A stretch of 64,000 nucleotides of DNA from Nocardioides sp. (lineage in GTDB: Bacteria; Actinomycetota; Actinomycetes; Propionibacteriales; Nocardioidaceae), in contig NZ_JASBRN010000045.1 of the NCBI RefSeq assembly GCF_030149505.1, positions 248,001 to 312,000 of the forward strand. The letters run 5' to 3'. Of the stretch, positions 55,591-64,000 are shown piece by piece. The notes under the pieces were generated by a model, which did no database searches, was not told where the DNA came from, and saw only the letters and a list, made by a program, of their open reading frames with translations. The position numbers and the translations under genes are program-made. Every line of letters begins with the position of its first letter. Within the stretch, counting starts at the first letter, position 1.

Positions 55591-57519
55591 GTGTCCCACC
55601 TCGAGCCGCTGACCCTGCCCGCGACCGACGACCTCGAGGCCTGGAACGGATTCCTCGACACCCGCGTCCTCGGTGGTCTCGAGGAGGCCCGGGGCCTGGT
55701 CGCGGTGCTCCGCGAGACGCCGGCGGGCGACCCGGAGACATTGCTGGTCTGGAACGACCTGCACGTCGCGCTCGCCAACGCCTTCGCCGTGGCCGGCCTG
55801 CTCTCCCAGGTCCACCCCGACGGCGAGCTGCGCGAGCGGGCCGAGGGCTACGAGCAGCAGCTGCACGAGCTGCGCACCACCCTCATGCTCGACCCGGTGG
55901 TGTATGCCGTGCTGTCGGCCGCCCCGACTGACGGACTGCCCGACGGTGCCGACCGGGTGCTGGCCGACGCCCTGCGCTCCTTCCGCCGCTCCGGCGTCGA
56001 CCGCGACGAGCGCACCCGCGAGCGGCTGCGCGAGCTGTCGGCCCGCGAGACCGACCTCGGACAGGCCTTCTCCCGCAACATCCGCGACGGCGCGGGGGAG
56101 ACCCGCGTGCCGGCGAGCGCCCTGGCCGGCCTGCCCGACGACTACGTGGAGGCCCACCCCGCCGACGAGGACGGCAAGGTCACGATCACCACGGGATACC
56201 CCGACACCAACCCGTTCCTGATGTTCTCCGCGGATCCCAAGGCCCGGCACGCGGTCATGCACACCTTCCTCAACATCGGGTGGCCGGCCAACGACCCCGT
56301 CCTGCACGACCTGCTGCGGGTGCGCGACGAGCAGGCTCGGCTGCTCGGCTACGCCTCCTGGCCCGACTTCGACGCCGAGGTCAAGATGATCGGCACCGGC
56401 GACGCGGTGGCCGCCTTCATCGACAAGATCGCCGAGGACGCGACCGCCAGCGCGGAGCGCGATGCCGCCCTGCTGCTGGAGAGGGCCCGCCAGGACCACC
56501 CCGGCCTGGGCCGGCTGGACGTCGCGGACGCCCGCTACTACGGCGAGGTCGTGCGCCGTGAGCGGTTCGACGTCGACGGCCAGGCGGTGCGGCGGTACTT
56601 CGCCTCCGACCGCGTCCGGGCCGGGCTGCTGGAGGTCACCGGACGGCTGTTCGGCCTGGAGTACGTCCCGGTCCCGGACGCGCCCAGCTGGCACACCGAG
56701 GTGGCGACGTACGACGTCAGGCTGGTCGAGTCCGGCGACCTGCTCGGCCGGATCCACCTCGACCTGCACCCGCGGGCGGGCAAGTACAACCACGCCGCCC
56801 AGTTCGACCTGGTCCGCGGGGTGGGTGGTCGCCAGCTGCCCGAGGGCGTGCTGGTCTGCAACTTCGGCCGCACCCGGATGGACCACTCCGAGGTCGTGAC
56901 GCTGTTCCACGAGTTCGGCCACCTGCTCCACCACGTGCTGGCCGGGCGCCACCCGTGGGTCCGGTTCTCCGGTGTGGCCACCGAGTGGGACTTCGTGGAG
57001 GCCCCGAGCCAGATGCTGGAGGAGTGGGCCTGGGACCACGGGGTGCTGAGCAGCTTCGCCGTCGACGAGGCGGGGGAACCGATCCCGGCCGCGCTCGTCG
57101 AACGGATGCGTGCCGCCGACGAGCTCGGCAAGGGCTACTACGCGCGCACGCAGATGTACTACGCGGCCGTCTCCTACCGCTTCCACGCCGAGCTCCCGGT
57201 CGACCTGACCAAGCGCTCGCAGGAGCTCTCGGACCGGTACGCGGTCTGGGCGCAGCTGCCGGGCACCCACTTCCACTGCGGCTTCGGGCACCTGGAGGGC
57301 TACGGCTCGGGCTACTACACGTACATGTGGAGCCTGGTCATCGCGAAGGACCTCTTCTCCGCCTTCGACGAGGGCGACCTTTTCGCGCCCGACGTGGCCA
57401 CCCGCTACCGCGACACCGTGCTCGCCGCCGGGGGCAGCCGGGACGCCGCCGACCTGGTCGAGGCGTTCCTCGGCCGGCCCTACGACTCGCGCGCCTTCAC
57501 CGCGTGGCTGGAGGGGTGA
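55591..57519 (+). CDS. M3-family metallopeptidase (thimet oligopeptidase-like)
   Basis: 642-aa cytoplasmic oligopeptidase. The catalytic HEFGH (in LFHEFGHLLHHVL) lies near residue 440, and ATEWDFVEAPSQMLEEWAWD supplies the third zinc ligand. HLDLHPRAGKYNHAAQFDLV and HFHCGFGHLEGYGSGYYTY are conserved in the family. GTG 55591 is chosen from the -10 spacing; GTG 55582 in the same frame is possible. The stop overlaps the YjbQ gene by 4 nt. Confidence 0.93.
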   Translation: MSHLEPLTLPATDDLEAWNGFLDTRVLGGLEEARGLVAVLRETPAGDPETLLVWNDLHVALANAFAVAGLLSQVHPDGELRERAEGYEQQLHELRTTLMLDPVVYAVLSAAPTDGLPDGADRVLADALRSFRRSGVDRDERTRERLRELSARETDLGQAFSRNIRDGAGETRVPASALAGLPDDYVEAHPADEDGKVTITTGYPDTNPFLMFSADPKARHAVMHTFLNIGWPANDPVLHDLLRVRDEQARLLGYASWPDFDAEVKMIGTGDAVAAFIDKIAEDATASAERDAALLLERARQDHPGLGRLDVADARYYGEVVRRERFDVDGQAVRRYFASDRVRAGLLEVTGRLFGLEYVPVPDAPSWHTEVATYDVRLVESGDLLGRIHLDLHPRAGKYNHAAQFDLVRGVGGRQLPEGVLVCNFGRTRMDHSEVVTLFHEFGHLLHHVLAGRHPWVRFSGVATEWDFVEAPSQMLEEWAWDHGVLSSFAVDEAGEPIPAALVERMRAADELGKGYYARTQMYYAAVSYRFHAELPVDLTKRSQELSDRYAVWAQLPGTHFHCGFGHLEGYGSGYYTYMWSLVIAKDLFSAFDEGDLFAPDVATRYRDTVLAAGGSRDAADLVEAFLGRPYDSRAFTAWLEG

Positions 57520-57929
57520 GCGCCGTGGACAGCGAGACCTTCCTCGTCCGCACCGGCGGGCGCGACACCGTCCTGGACCTCACCGACCGCGCCCGTGCCT
57601 GGGTCGCGGGCCGCGGCGACGGGCTGCTGCACGTCTTCGTGCCGCACGCCACGGCCGGTCTCGCGGTGCTCGAGACAGGAGCCGGCTCCGACGACGACCT
57701 GCTCGCCGCGCTGGCCGACCTGCTGCCCGCGGACGACCGCTGGCGGCACCGGCACGGCACCCCCGGTCACGGCCGGTCGCACGTGATGCCCGCGATCGTG
57801 CCGCCGTACGCGACGCTCCCGGTGCTGGGCGGGCAGCTGGCCCTCGGCACGTGGCAGAGCCTGTGCCTGGTGGACCTCAACGTCGACAACCCCGAGCGCG
57901 AGGTGCGGTTCTCGTTCCTGGCGGGGTGA
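57516..57929 (+). CDS. YjbQ / UPF0047 family protein
   Basis: 137 aa. HVFVPHATAGLAVLETGAG, GHGRSHVMPAIVPPYATLPV and GTWQSLCLVDLNVDNPEREV match the UPF0047 family (YjbQ), small trimeric proteins reported to have thiamin phosphate synthase activity in vitro. GTG 57516 overlaps the peptidase stop; GTG 57525 is an alternative. Confidence 0.9.
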   Translation: MSAVDSETFLVRTGGRDTVLDLTDRARAWVAGRGDGLLHVFVPHATAGLAVLETGAGSDDDLLAALADLLPADDRWRHRHGTPGHGRSHVMPAIVPPYATLPVLGGQLALGTWQSLCLVDLNVDNPEREVRFSFLAG

Positions 57930-57947
57930 GGTCGGTCGCGTCCGGAG

Positions 57948-57963
57948 TCGAACACGTGTTCGA
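57948..57963. promoter_or_regulatory. LexA (SOS) box, perfect palindrome
   Basis: TCGAACACGTGTTCGA is a perfect 16-bp palindrome that matches the mycobacterial SOS box TCGAACRNRYGTTCGA at every position. It covers the -35 region of the promoter of the 123-aa gene at 57985 (-10 at 57972). Confidence 0.88.
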
Positions 57964-57971
57964 TCCTGGCG

Positions 57972-57977
57972 TACCAT
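57972..57977 (+). promoter_or_regulatory. -10 element TACCAT of the SOS-linked gene
   Basis: TACCAT ends 7 nt before ATG 57985 and lies 8 nt after the LexA box, so repression by steric exclusion of polymerase is likely. Confidence 0.6.
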
Positions 57978-57984
57978 CGGAGTC

Positions 57985-58356
57985 ATGGACCGACTCGTCG
58001 CCCCGCCCGGCTGGCCGCGGGCCGTGCGCCCGCCCGACGCGCCCGACTGGGAGGTCACGGCCTGCGCCTGGCTACTGGACCTCTGTCCTCCGGAGTTCCG
58101 CTCCTACCCGACGCTGCGGCGCCACCCCGTCGTGCTGGCGCGGTTCGCAGTGCTGCACGTGGAGGGCTGCCACGCCGCGGTCCGGCGCGGGCTGAGCGAG
58201 GCCCGCGCCGACCTGCCGCAGGTCGCCGACGGCGACGTGGTGGAGGCGGCCGTGCAGACCTTCCTGGCCGAGGAGGCCCGGCTCGTCGGCGTACGACGGG
58301 AGGTCGGCCTCGTGGAGGAGGCGCTGCGCGGACGCCGCTACCGCGCGCGGCTCTAG
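57985..58356 (+). CDS. Uncharacterised 123-aa protein under a LexA box
   Basis: Begins MDRLVAPPGWPRAVRPPDAP and continues with a compact mainly helical domain; no transmembrane span, nuclease or HTH motif is seen. ACAWLLDLCPPEFRSYPTLR, FAVLHVEGCHAAVRRGL and AAVQTFLAEEARLVGVRREV are the most regular helices. It is slightly basic with a C-terminal RGRRYRARL. The only regulatory evidence is the perfect SOS box, which predicts DNA-damage induction. It stands alone: the next gene has its own -10. Size and regulation fit a damage-response accessory factor; the function is open. Confidence 0.85.
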   Translation: MDRLVAPPGWPRAVRPPDAPDWEVTACAWLLDLCPPEFRSYPTLRRHPVVLARFAVLHVEGCHAAVRRGLSEARADLPQVADGDVVEAAVQTFLAEEARLVGVRREVGLVEEALRGRRYRARL

Positions 58357-58365
58357 GTCCAGCGG

Positions 58366-58371
58366 TAGGTT
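58366..58371 (+). promoter_or_regulatory. -10 element TAGGTT of the NUDIX gene
   Basis: TAGGTT ends 7 nt before GTG 58379; likely leaderless. Confidence 0.55.
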
Positions 58372-58378
58372 CCGGGAC

Positions 58379-58807
58379 GTGCACGACTTCGCCTGTGTCG
58401 TCCTGGTCGACCGCCGTGGCCGCCTGCTCATGCAGGAGCGCGACGAGCACCCCGTCATCGACCCCGAGAAGTGGGGGCTCTGCGGCGGCCACCTCGAGCC
58501 CGGTGAGGACCCGCTGACCGGCGCGGTCCGCGAGCTGGAGGAGGAGACCGGGGTCGTGCTGGCGCCCGAGGAGCTCGAGCTCGTCGAGCAGCTGCAGGTC
58601 TTCCACGAGGGCTACGGCACCTGGGACCAGATGACCTTCTACGCCGCCGGCGTCGACCTCGACGATCCCGACATCGCGTGCACCGAGGGACGCCAGATCG
58701 TCTTCGTCGACCCTGACCGGGTGCTGGACCTCGACCTCACCGGCTCGGCGCGTCGCGTCCTGCCGGGGTTCCTCCAGGGCCCGATCTACAGGAGGCTGTC
58801 CGCATGA
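58379..58807 (+). CDS. NUDIX hydrolase
   Basis: 142 aa. The Nudix box is complete (GGHLEPGEDPLTGAVRELEE, then ETGV). FACVVLVDRRGRLLMQERDE precedes it as in other family members. These enzymes hydrolyse nucleoside diphosphates linked to another moiety; substrate unknown. It follows the SOS-linked gene and overlaps the SMP-30-like gene by 4 nt. Confidence 0.9.
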   Translation: MHDFACVVLVDRRGRLLMQERDEHPVIDPEKWGLCGGHLEPGEDPLTGAVRELEEETGVVLAPEELELVEQLQVFHEGYGTWDQMTFYAAGVDLDDPDIACTEGRQIVFVDPDRVLDLDLTGSARRVLPGFLQGPIYRRLSA

Positions 58808-59739
58808 CCGGTTCCCGCACGCTCCAGGTCCACCCCGTCGGCCACGACGGTGCCGAGGACGTCGTCGTCGCCACCTCCGGCCGGCACGAGGGGTCGGTCT
58901 ACACCGGCACCGTCGACGGCGCGGTGCTGCGGGTCTCCCACGACGGCTCCAGGGTCGAGCAGGTCGGCAGCACCGGCGGGCGCCCGCTCGGCATCGAGGT
59001 CGACCCCGACGGCCGGCTGCTGGTCTGCGACTCCCACCGCGGCGTGCTGCGAATGGACCCCGACACCGGGGCGGTCGAGCAGGTCCTGGCGGCGGTCGAC
59101 GGCGTCCCCATGGTCTTCTGCAACAACGCCGCGATCGCCAGCGACGGCACGGTGTGGTTCTCCGACTCCTCGCGGCACTTCGGCATCGACCGGTGGAAGG
59201 ACGACTTCGTCCAGGACACCGCCAGCGGCCGGCTGCTCGCGCTGCGCCCCGACGGGTCGGTCGAGACCGTGCTCGACGGCCTGCGCTTCGCCAACGGCGT
59301 GGCCCTGGCCCCCGACGAGTCCTTCGTCGTCGTCGCCGAGACCCGGGGTCGCACGCTGGTGCGGCACTGGCTCACCGGCGACCGCGCCGGCACCCGCGAC
59401 CTCCTCGTCGACGGCCTGCCCGGCTACCCCGACAACATCGCCCGCGGCAGCGACGGCCTCATCTGGGTCAGCATCGCCAGCCCCACCGACCCGGTGGTGG
59501 AGCGGCTGGGCCGCGCACCGCTGCTGGTCCGCAAGGGTGTGACCAAGATCCCGGAGCGGTTCCAGCCCGCGCCGAAGCGCACCTGCCGCGTCCAGGCCTT
59601 CGACGCCGCCGGCACGCTCGTGCACGACCTGGACCTCGACACGCCCGACTTCCACATGGCCACCGGGGTGCGCGAGCACGAGGGGCGCGTGTGGATCGGC
59701 AGCCTGCACGAGCCCTCCGTCGGGGTCGTGGATCTGTGA
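58804..59739 (+). CDS. SMP-30/gluconolactonase/strictosidine synthase-like beta-propeller protein
   Basis: 311 aa. Propeller-like repeats (GRPLGIEVDPDGRLLVCDSH, NNAAIASDGTVWFSDSS, FANGVALAPDESFVVVAET) with the conserved loop FSDSSRHFGIDRW. This group is split between lactonases and strictosidine-synthase-like proteins; no substrate can be assigned. Overlaps the NUDIX gene by 4 nt. Confidence 0.86.
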   Translation: MTGSRTLQVHPVGHDGAEDVVVATSGRHEGSVYTGTVDGAVLRVSHDGSRVEQVGSTGGRPLGIEVDPDGRLLVCDSHRGVLRMDPDTGAVEQVLAAVDGVPMVFCNNAAIASDGTVWFSDSSRHFGIDRWKDDFVQDTASGRLLALRPDGSVETVLDGLRFANGVALAPDESFVVVAETRGRTLVRHWLTGDRAGTRDLLVDGLPGYPDNIARGSDGLIWVSIASPTDPVVERLGRAPLLVRKGVTKIPERFQPAPKRTCRVQAFDAAGTLVHDLDLDTPDFHMATGVREHEGRVWIGSLHEPSVGVVDL

Positions 59740-59750
59740 GCCACCCCGTC

Positions 59751-59756
59751 TAGACT
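59751..59756 (+). promoter_or_regulatory. -10-like TAGACT before dxs
   Basis: TAGACT would start transcription near 59763 and leave a leader of about 65 nt. It is the same hexamer as before efp. Confidence 0.35.
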
Positions 59757-59827
59757 CGGAGGCTCCGCCCCGGGCTGCGTGACCCGCACCGTCCCGGGGG
59801 CAACGACGCAGGAGGAGGACCCCCCGA

Positions 59828-61798
59828 ATGGGAGTGCTGGAGTCGGTCTCGGGACCCCGTGACCTCCGGAGCCTCACCGACGCGGAGCTCGACCTCCTGG
59901 CGAGCGAGATCCGCGACCTGCTGGTCCGCTCGACCTCGCGGGTCGGCGGCCACCTCGGCCCCAACCTCGGCGTCGTGGAGCTGACGATCGCGATCCACCG
60001 GGTCTTCGACTCCCCGCGCGACCGGGTCGTCCTCGACACGGGGCACCAGTCCTACGTCCACAAGATGCTCACCGGTCGCGCCAGCCAGTTCGACGGGCTG
60101 CGGCAGGAGGGCGGCCTGTCGGGCTACCCGAGCCAGGCCGAGTCCCCGCACGACATCGTGGAGAACTCCCACGCCTCGACCGCGCTGTCCTACGCCGACG
60201 GCCTGGCCAAGGCCTACCGCATCCGCGGGGAGGACCGGCACGTCGTGGCCGTCATCGGCGACGGGGCCCTGACCGGCGGCATGGCCTGGGAGGCGCTCAA
60301 CAACATCGCGGTCGCCCCCGACAGCCGCCTGGTGATCGTGGTCAACGACAACGGCCGCTCCTACACCCCGACCGTCGGAGGTCTCGCCACCGCGTTGTCG
60401 AGCCTGCGCACCGACCCCCGCTACGAGCACGTCCTCGACGTGGTCAAGAAGCGGCTCAACGCCGTGCCGGGCGTCGGCCCCGCGGCGTACGACGCGTTGC
60501 ACGCCATGAAGAAGGGCCTCAAGGACGCGCTCGCCCCCCAGGGCCTGTTCGAGGACCTCGGCCTGAAGTACGTCGGTCCCGTCGACGGCCACGACCGGGC
60601 CGCCATGGAGACCGCGCTGACCCAGGCCAAGCGCTTCAACGGCCCCGTCATCGTCCACGCCCTGACCCGCAAGGGCTTCGGGTACGACGCCGCCGAGCGG
60701 CACGAGGCCGACCAGTTCCACAGCCCGCAGCCCTTCGACATCGAGTCCGGCGAGGAGCGCAAGCGCGGCCGCATCTGGACCGACTTCTTCTCCGACGCGA
60801 TGGTCGACCTCGGCCACCGTCGCAAGGACGTCGTGGCGATCACCGCCGCGATGATGCACCCGGTGGGGCTGGACGCCTTCGAGGCGCACTTCCCCGAGCG
60901 CACCTTCGACGTCGGCATCGCCGAGCAGCACGCCGCCACCTCGGCGGCCGGCCTCGCGATGGGCGGTCTGCACCCGGTGGTCGCGGTCTACGCGACCTTC
61001 CTCAACCGCGCCTTCGACCAGGTGCTCATGGACGTCGCGCTGCACAGGTGCGGCGTCACCTTCGTGCTCGACCGCTCCGGCGTCACCGGCGACGACGGCG
61101 CCAGCCACAACGGCATGTGGGACATGTCGGTCCTGCAGGTCGTGCCCGGGCTGCGCCTGGCCGCGCCCCGCGACGCCACCCGCCTGCGCGAGCTCCTCGA
61201 CGAGGCCGTGCAGGTCGACGAGGCCCCGACGGTGGTCCGCTTCCCCAAGGGCGCCCCGCCCGCCGACGTGTCGGCGGTCGACCGGGCCGGCGGGTGCGAC
61301 GTGCTGGTGCGCTCGGGTGCCCGTGACGTCCTCGTGGTCGCCGTCGGCTCGATGGCCACCACCGCCGTCGAGGTCGCCGAGCGGCTGCGTGACCAGGGCA
61401 TCGGCGTGACCGTGGTCGACCCGCGCTGGGTCAAGCCCGTCGACCCCGCGCTGGTCGACCTGGCCCGCGAGCACCGGCTGGTGGTCAGCGTCGAGGACAA
61501 CGGCGTGCAGGGCGGGTGCGGCGCCTCGCTGCTCCAGGCGCTCGTCGCCGCCGGCGTGCGCACCCCGGTGCAGCTGCACGGCATCCCGCAGGAGTTCCTG
61601 GGCCACGCCAAGCGCGACGTCATCCTCGAGCGGATCGGCCTCACCGCCCAGCACCTGGCCCGCGGCATCGTCGAGGCCATGGCCGGTGACCTGACCGGGC
61701 ACCTCCCTGACGACAGCGACACGGTCGTCGACCCGGGCGAGGCGCAGCCCGAGGTCGCCGGTCCGCCCGGCGACCGGTCGCGTGACCGGCGCGGCTGA
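59828..61798 (+). CDS. dxs: 1-deoxy-D-xylulose-5-phosphate synthase
   Basis: 656-aa thiamine diphosphate-dependent enzyme making DXP from pyruvate and glyceraldehyde-3-phosphate, the first step of the MEP isoprenoid pathway. Motifs: [33 protein letters not shown], the ThDP/Mg block [20 protein letters not shown], and the transketolase central domain [20 protein letters not shown] with [29 protein letters not shown] upstream of ATG 59828 is a good ribosome binding site. Confidence 0.97.
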   Translation: MGVLESVSGPRDLRSLTDAELDLLASEIRDLLVRSTSRVGGHLGPNLGVVELTIAIHRVFDSPRDRVVLDTGHQSYVHKMLTGRASQFDGLRQEGGLSGYPSQAESPHDIVENSHASTALSYADGLAKAYRIRGEDRHVVAVIGDGALTGGMAWEALNNIAVAPDSRLVIVVNDNGRSYTPTVGGLATALSSLRTDPRYEHVLDVVKKRLNAVPGVGPAAYDALHAMKKGLKDALAPQGLFEDLGLKYVGPVDGHDRAAMETALTQAKRFNGPVIVHALTRKGFGYDAAERHEADQFHSPQPFDIESGEERKRGRIWTDFFSDAMVDLGHRRKDVVAITAAMMHPVGLDAFEAHFPERTFDVGIAEQHAATSAAGLAMGGLHPVVAVYATFLNRAFDQVLMDVALHRCGVTFVLDRSGVTGDDGASHNGMWDMSVLQVVPGLRLAAPRDATRLRELLDEAVQVDEAPTVVRFPKGAPPADVSAVDRAGGCDVLVRSGARDVLVVAVGSMATTAVEVAERLRDQGIGVTVVDPRWVKPVDPALVDLAREHRLVVSVEDNGVQGGCGASLLQALVAAGVRTPVQLHGIPQEFLGHAKRDVILERIGLTAQHLARGIVEAMAGDLTGHLPDDSDTVVDPGEAQPEVAGPPGDRSRDRRG

Positions 61799-63173
61799 GA
61801 GGTCCTGGGAGGGAGACCCGCACCTCGGCCGCGGCCGGTCGCACCACAGGACCGTCCGCTGGGGCTCGGCGCTCATCGGTGCCGCGCTGGCGATGGGAGC
61901 GCTGAGCGGCTGCAGCCTGCTCGCCGACGACGAGACGTCCTCGCCCGGGACGTCGGCGGCACCGGCACCCCCGGGGGTCGTCGAGGAGCTCAAGCGGGTG
62001 CTGCGCCGGCGTGCCGTCGCCGTCCGCGAGGGCGACGAGCAGGTCTTCCGCTCCGGGCTGGCCCGTCGCGGCGGTGAGCTGGTCGCGGCGCAGGCCGACT
62101 ACTTCCGTGCCCTGCAGGACCTGCCGGTGCGGGTGTTCCGCTACTCGTTCGACCCCGCCGACGTGCTGCGCGACGGCGAGTCCTACTGGGTCGTCGTGCG
62201 GGTGCACCTCCAGCTCGAGGGGTACGACGCGGCCCCGGTCGTCGCCCGCGACCGCTACCTCTTCGCGCCCGGCGCGCGGGGCCGGCTGCGGCTGGCCTCG
62301 GTGACTGACGAGGCGTGGGAGGAGCGCAACGGCGTCGTGGCCCAGCCCTGGGACCGTGGCCCGGTCGAGGTCCGCGAGGTGGCGGGCGTCCTCGGCGTCT
62401 TCGACGCCGCCTCGGTCGGCAGCGCCGACGCGCTGCTGGAGTTGGTGCAGCGCGGCATCGCCGACGTCAGCGCCGTGGTGCCCTACGCCTGGGAGCGCCG
62501 GGTCGTGGTGTACGCCCTGGGCGACTCGGGGTTCCTCGGCTCCCTGGCCGAGCTGCCGGGCGGCGACCCCGAGCTGGTCGATGCGGTCGCCTTCCCCGTG
62601 CCCCTCGACGATGCCGACCCGACCGCTGGCACCGCCGGGGTCCGGGTCGCCCTCCACCCGCGGATGCTGACCCGCGAGGACGGGGCCCGCGACCGGCTCG
62701 TGCGCCACGAGCTCACCCACGTCGCCCTCGGACCGCGCGACGACGCCGTGCCCGTCTGGCTCTCGGAGGGTATCGCGGAGTGGGTGTCGGTCGCCCCGCT
62801 CGCACCCGAGGACCGGGCGCTCTCGACGGCCTCGCTCGTGGCCGCCCGCGACGGGCTCGAGGGGGAGGAGCCGTCGGGGGAGCCCCTCGACCTGCCCCGC
62901 TCCGACGGCTTCAACGGGGCGACCTCGGGCGCCAACTACGGGCTCTCGTGGTGGGCGTGCGAGGCCCTCACGACGGCGTACGGCGACGAGGTGCTGTGGA
63001 CGCTGGTCGACGACCTCGACGCGGCGGCCGAGGTGGTCACCGCCCGCGGGGAGGACCCGGCCGTGGGGGTCGACGAGCGCGGCGAGGAGGTGCTGGCCCA
63101 GCGCACGGGGCTCACCACCGAGGACCTCGCCCGGCGGGCGGCGAGGCTGATGCTGGCGACGTACGGGCCCTGA
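61782..63173 (+). CDS. Putative metallopeptidase-like lipoprotein
   Basis: 463 aa. An N-terminal hydrophobic stretch ends in lipobox LSGC (Cys44), after an unusually long 25-residue basic leader. The first half has no recognisable family. The second half has HELTHVAL (HExxH) near residue 309 and [11 protein letters not shown] about 17 residues later, whose Glu could be the third zinc ligand, as in gluzincin-type peptidases (Peptidase MA-like). A later [20 protein letters not shown] fits the same fold. It overlaps dxs by 17 nt. Extracellular protein processing is inferred. Confidence 0.78.
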   Translation: MTGAAERSWEGDPHLGRGRSHHRTVRWGSALIGAALAMGALSGCSLLADDETSSPGTSAAPAPPGVVEELKRVLRRRAVAVREGDEQVFRSGLARRGGELVAAQADYFRALQDLPVRVFRYSFDPADVLRDGESYWVVVRVHLQLEGYDAAPVVARDRYLFAPGARGRLRLASVTDEAWEERNGVVAQPWDRGPVEVREVAGVLGVFDAASVGSADALLELVQRGIADVSAVVPYAWERRVVVYALGDSGFLGSLAELPGGDPELVDAVAFPVPLDDADPTAGTAGVRVALHPRMLTREDGARDRLVRHELTHVALGPRDDAVPVWLSEGIAEWVSVAPLAPEDRALSTASLVAARDGLEGEEPSGEPLDLPRSDGFNGATSGANYGLSWWACEALTTAYGDEVLWTLVDDLDAAAEVVTARGEDPAVGVDERGEEVLAQRTGLTTEDLARRAARLMLATYGP

Positions 63174-63232
63174 CCCCACCTCCTGCGAGGCGGGAGCCAG
63201 GGCCCGTCGTGGTCCTGCTGGTCGTGCGGTGC

Positions 63233-64000
63233 TCAGTGGAAGGAGCCGAGGCCCTCACGCTCGAGGAGCATCGTGAGCCCGCCGTTCCAGAACGCGAAGC
63301 CGGCACCGGTGATCATCGCCAGGTCGAGGTCCTCGGCCGCTGTGACGACGCCCTCGTCGAGCATCAGCCGCGCCTCCTCGGCCAGGCCGGTGAGGACCCG
63401 GGTGCGGACCTCCTCGCGCGACAGCACGACCGGCGAGGCCGGCTTCTCCAGCAGCGCCTCGACCTCGGGGTCCAGGGACCCGTCGGGACCGAAGTAGGCC
63501 CCCTTGCGCGCCGCCACCACCCGCTCGAGGGCGGGGGAGACGTAGAAGCGGTCGGGGAACGCCGCCGCGAGCGTCTCGGTGTTGTGCAACGCGATGGCCG
63601 GACCGACCAGGGCGATGAGCGTGAACGGCGACATCGGTGCGACACCGGCGAAGGCGCCGTCGACGACGTCGATCGGGGTGCCCTGGTCCAGCACCCGGCT
63701 GACGTCGGACATGAAGCGCCCGAGCAGCCGGTTGACGATGAAGGACGGGCTGTCCTGCACCAGGATCGTGGTCTTCTTCAGCGCCTTGCCGGTGCCGAAG
63801 GCGGTGGCCAGCGTCGCGTCGTCGGTCTTCTCGCCCTGGACGATCTCCAGCAGCGGCATGACCGCGACGGGGTTGAAGAAGTGGAAGCCCACGACCCGCT
63901 CGGGGTGCTGCAGGTCGGCTGCCATCTCGGTGATCGACAGCGAGGAGGTGTTGGTGGCCAGCACGCACTCGGGGGACACCACCGCCTCGACGTCGGCGAA
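63233..64000 (-). CDS. 3-hydroxyacyl-CoA dehydrogenase, C-terminal part (FadB-like; 5' end outside window)
   Basis: The window holds about 255 C-terminal codons. VLATNTSSLSITEMAADLQH, ERVVGFHFFNPVAVMPLLEI and VQDSPSFIVNRLLGRFMSDV are the 3HCDH NAD-binding domain with the catalytic His in FHFFNP. The C-terminal 3HCDH dimerisation domain follows (GSLDPEVEALLEKP) and ends LLEREGLGSFH. It would oxidise 3-hydroxyacyl-CoA in beta-oxidation, and an N-terminal enoyl-CoA hydratase domain is expected beyond the edge. Strand opposite to dxs. Confidence 0.9.
   Translation of the reverse strand, partial: FADVEAVVSPECVLATNTSSLSITEMAADLQHPERVVGFHFFNPVAVMPLLEIVQGEKTDDATLATAFGTGKALKKTTILVQDSPSFIVNRLLGRFMSDVSRVLDQGTPIDVVDGAFAGVAPMSPFTLIALVGPAIALHNTETLAAAFPDRFYVSPALERVVAARKGAYFGPDGSLDPEVEALLEKPASPVVLSREEVRTRVLTGLAEEARLMLDEGVVTAAEDLDLAMITGAGFAFWNGGLTMLLEREGLGSFH

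Overview
The window is very GC-rich actinobacterial chromosome: nearly wall-to-wall genes, many GTG starts and 4-nt GTGA/ATGA overlaps. The gene content points to a Nocardioides-like member of the Propionibacteriales (an inference; no rRNA is present). Two long blocks follow the gene order I recall for Mycobacterium tuberculosis: rarA-alaS-ruvX-mltG-aroE-prepilin peptidase-aroC-aroK-aroB-aroQ-efp-nusB (Rv2559c to Rv2533c) and IMPase-DUF4193-DUF3093-dut-DUF3710-OB fold-DUF3159-ceoC-ceoB-APC permease-RNA methyltransferase (Rv2701c to Rv2689c). This is therefore mostly core chromosome with small accessory insertions. I found no tRNA, rRNA, CRISPR array, transposase or phage module.

Layout. 1-6590: complete Dpp/Opp-type peptide ABC importer (permease, binding lipoprotein, permease, two ATPases), with a strong hairpin behind the binding-protein gene. 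6551-13052: rarA, two small membrane-associated genes, alaS, ruvX, mltG. 13060-19055: shikimate pathway cluster with an embedded A24 prepilin peptidase, then efp and nusB. 19088-25476: two 459-aa flavoprotein disulfide-reductase-like proteins flanking a DUF1206 membrane protein, an orphan ParA-like ATPase, a quinone-oxidoreductase-like protein and a DUF1990 protein. 25477-28531: the most accessory-looking stretch, with a DUF222/HNH (13E12-type) gene behind a LexA box, dispersed palindromic repeats and a P-loop protein with a degenerate Walker A. 28684-35295: thymidine kinase, rhodanese, a two-domain acyl-CoA-reductase-like SDR, SepH, a TRIC-type channel and an MFS transporter. 35408-45605: hemH, IMPase, DUF4193, DUF4235, DUF3093, dut, DUF3710, OB-fold, DUF3159, two TrkA proteins, a KimA-like permease and a 23S-type RNA methyltransferase. 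45610-49700: unknown lipoprotein and an ABC-2 exporter. 49880-59739: aconitase, a sigma factor with a membrane partner, DUF3105, M3 peptidase, YjbQ, an SOS-box-controlled unknown gene, NUDIX and an SMP-30-like protein. 59828-64000: dxs, a metallopeptidase-like lipoprotein and the C-terminal part of a FadB-like protein.

Two genome-wide habits are visible. First, at 17 genes a TANNNT (once CANNNT) -10 hexamer ends 6-8 nt before the start codon with little or no Shine-Dalgarno; this is the signature of leaderless transcripts and often decides the start codon. Second, LexA operators of the GAAC-N4-GTTC type sit in two such promoters, at the HNH gene and at an uncharacterised 123-aa gene. The best leads for something undescribed are that SOS-linked small gene, the paired reductase/DUF1206 cluster whose members have lost the usual His-Glu catalytic pair, the dispersed palindromic elements, and a 14-codon leader ORF translationally coupled to the TRIC-type channel.
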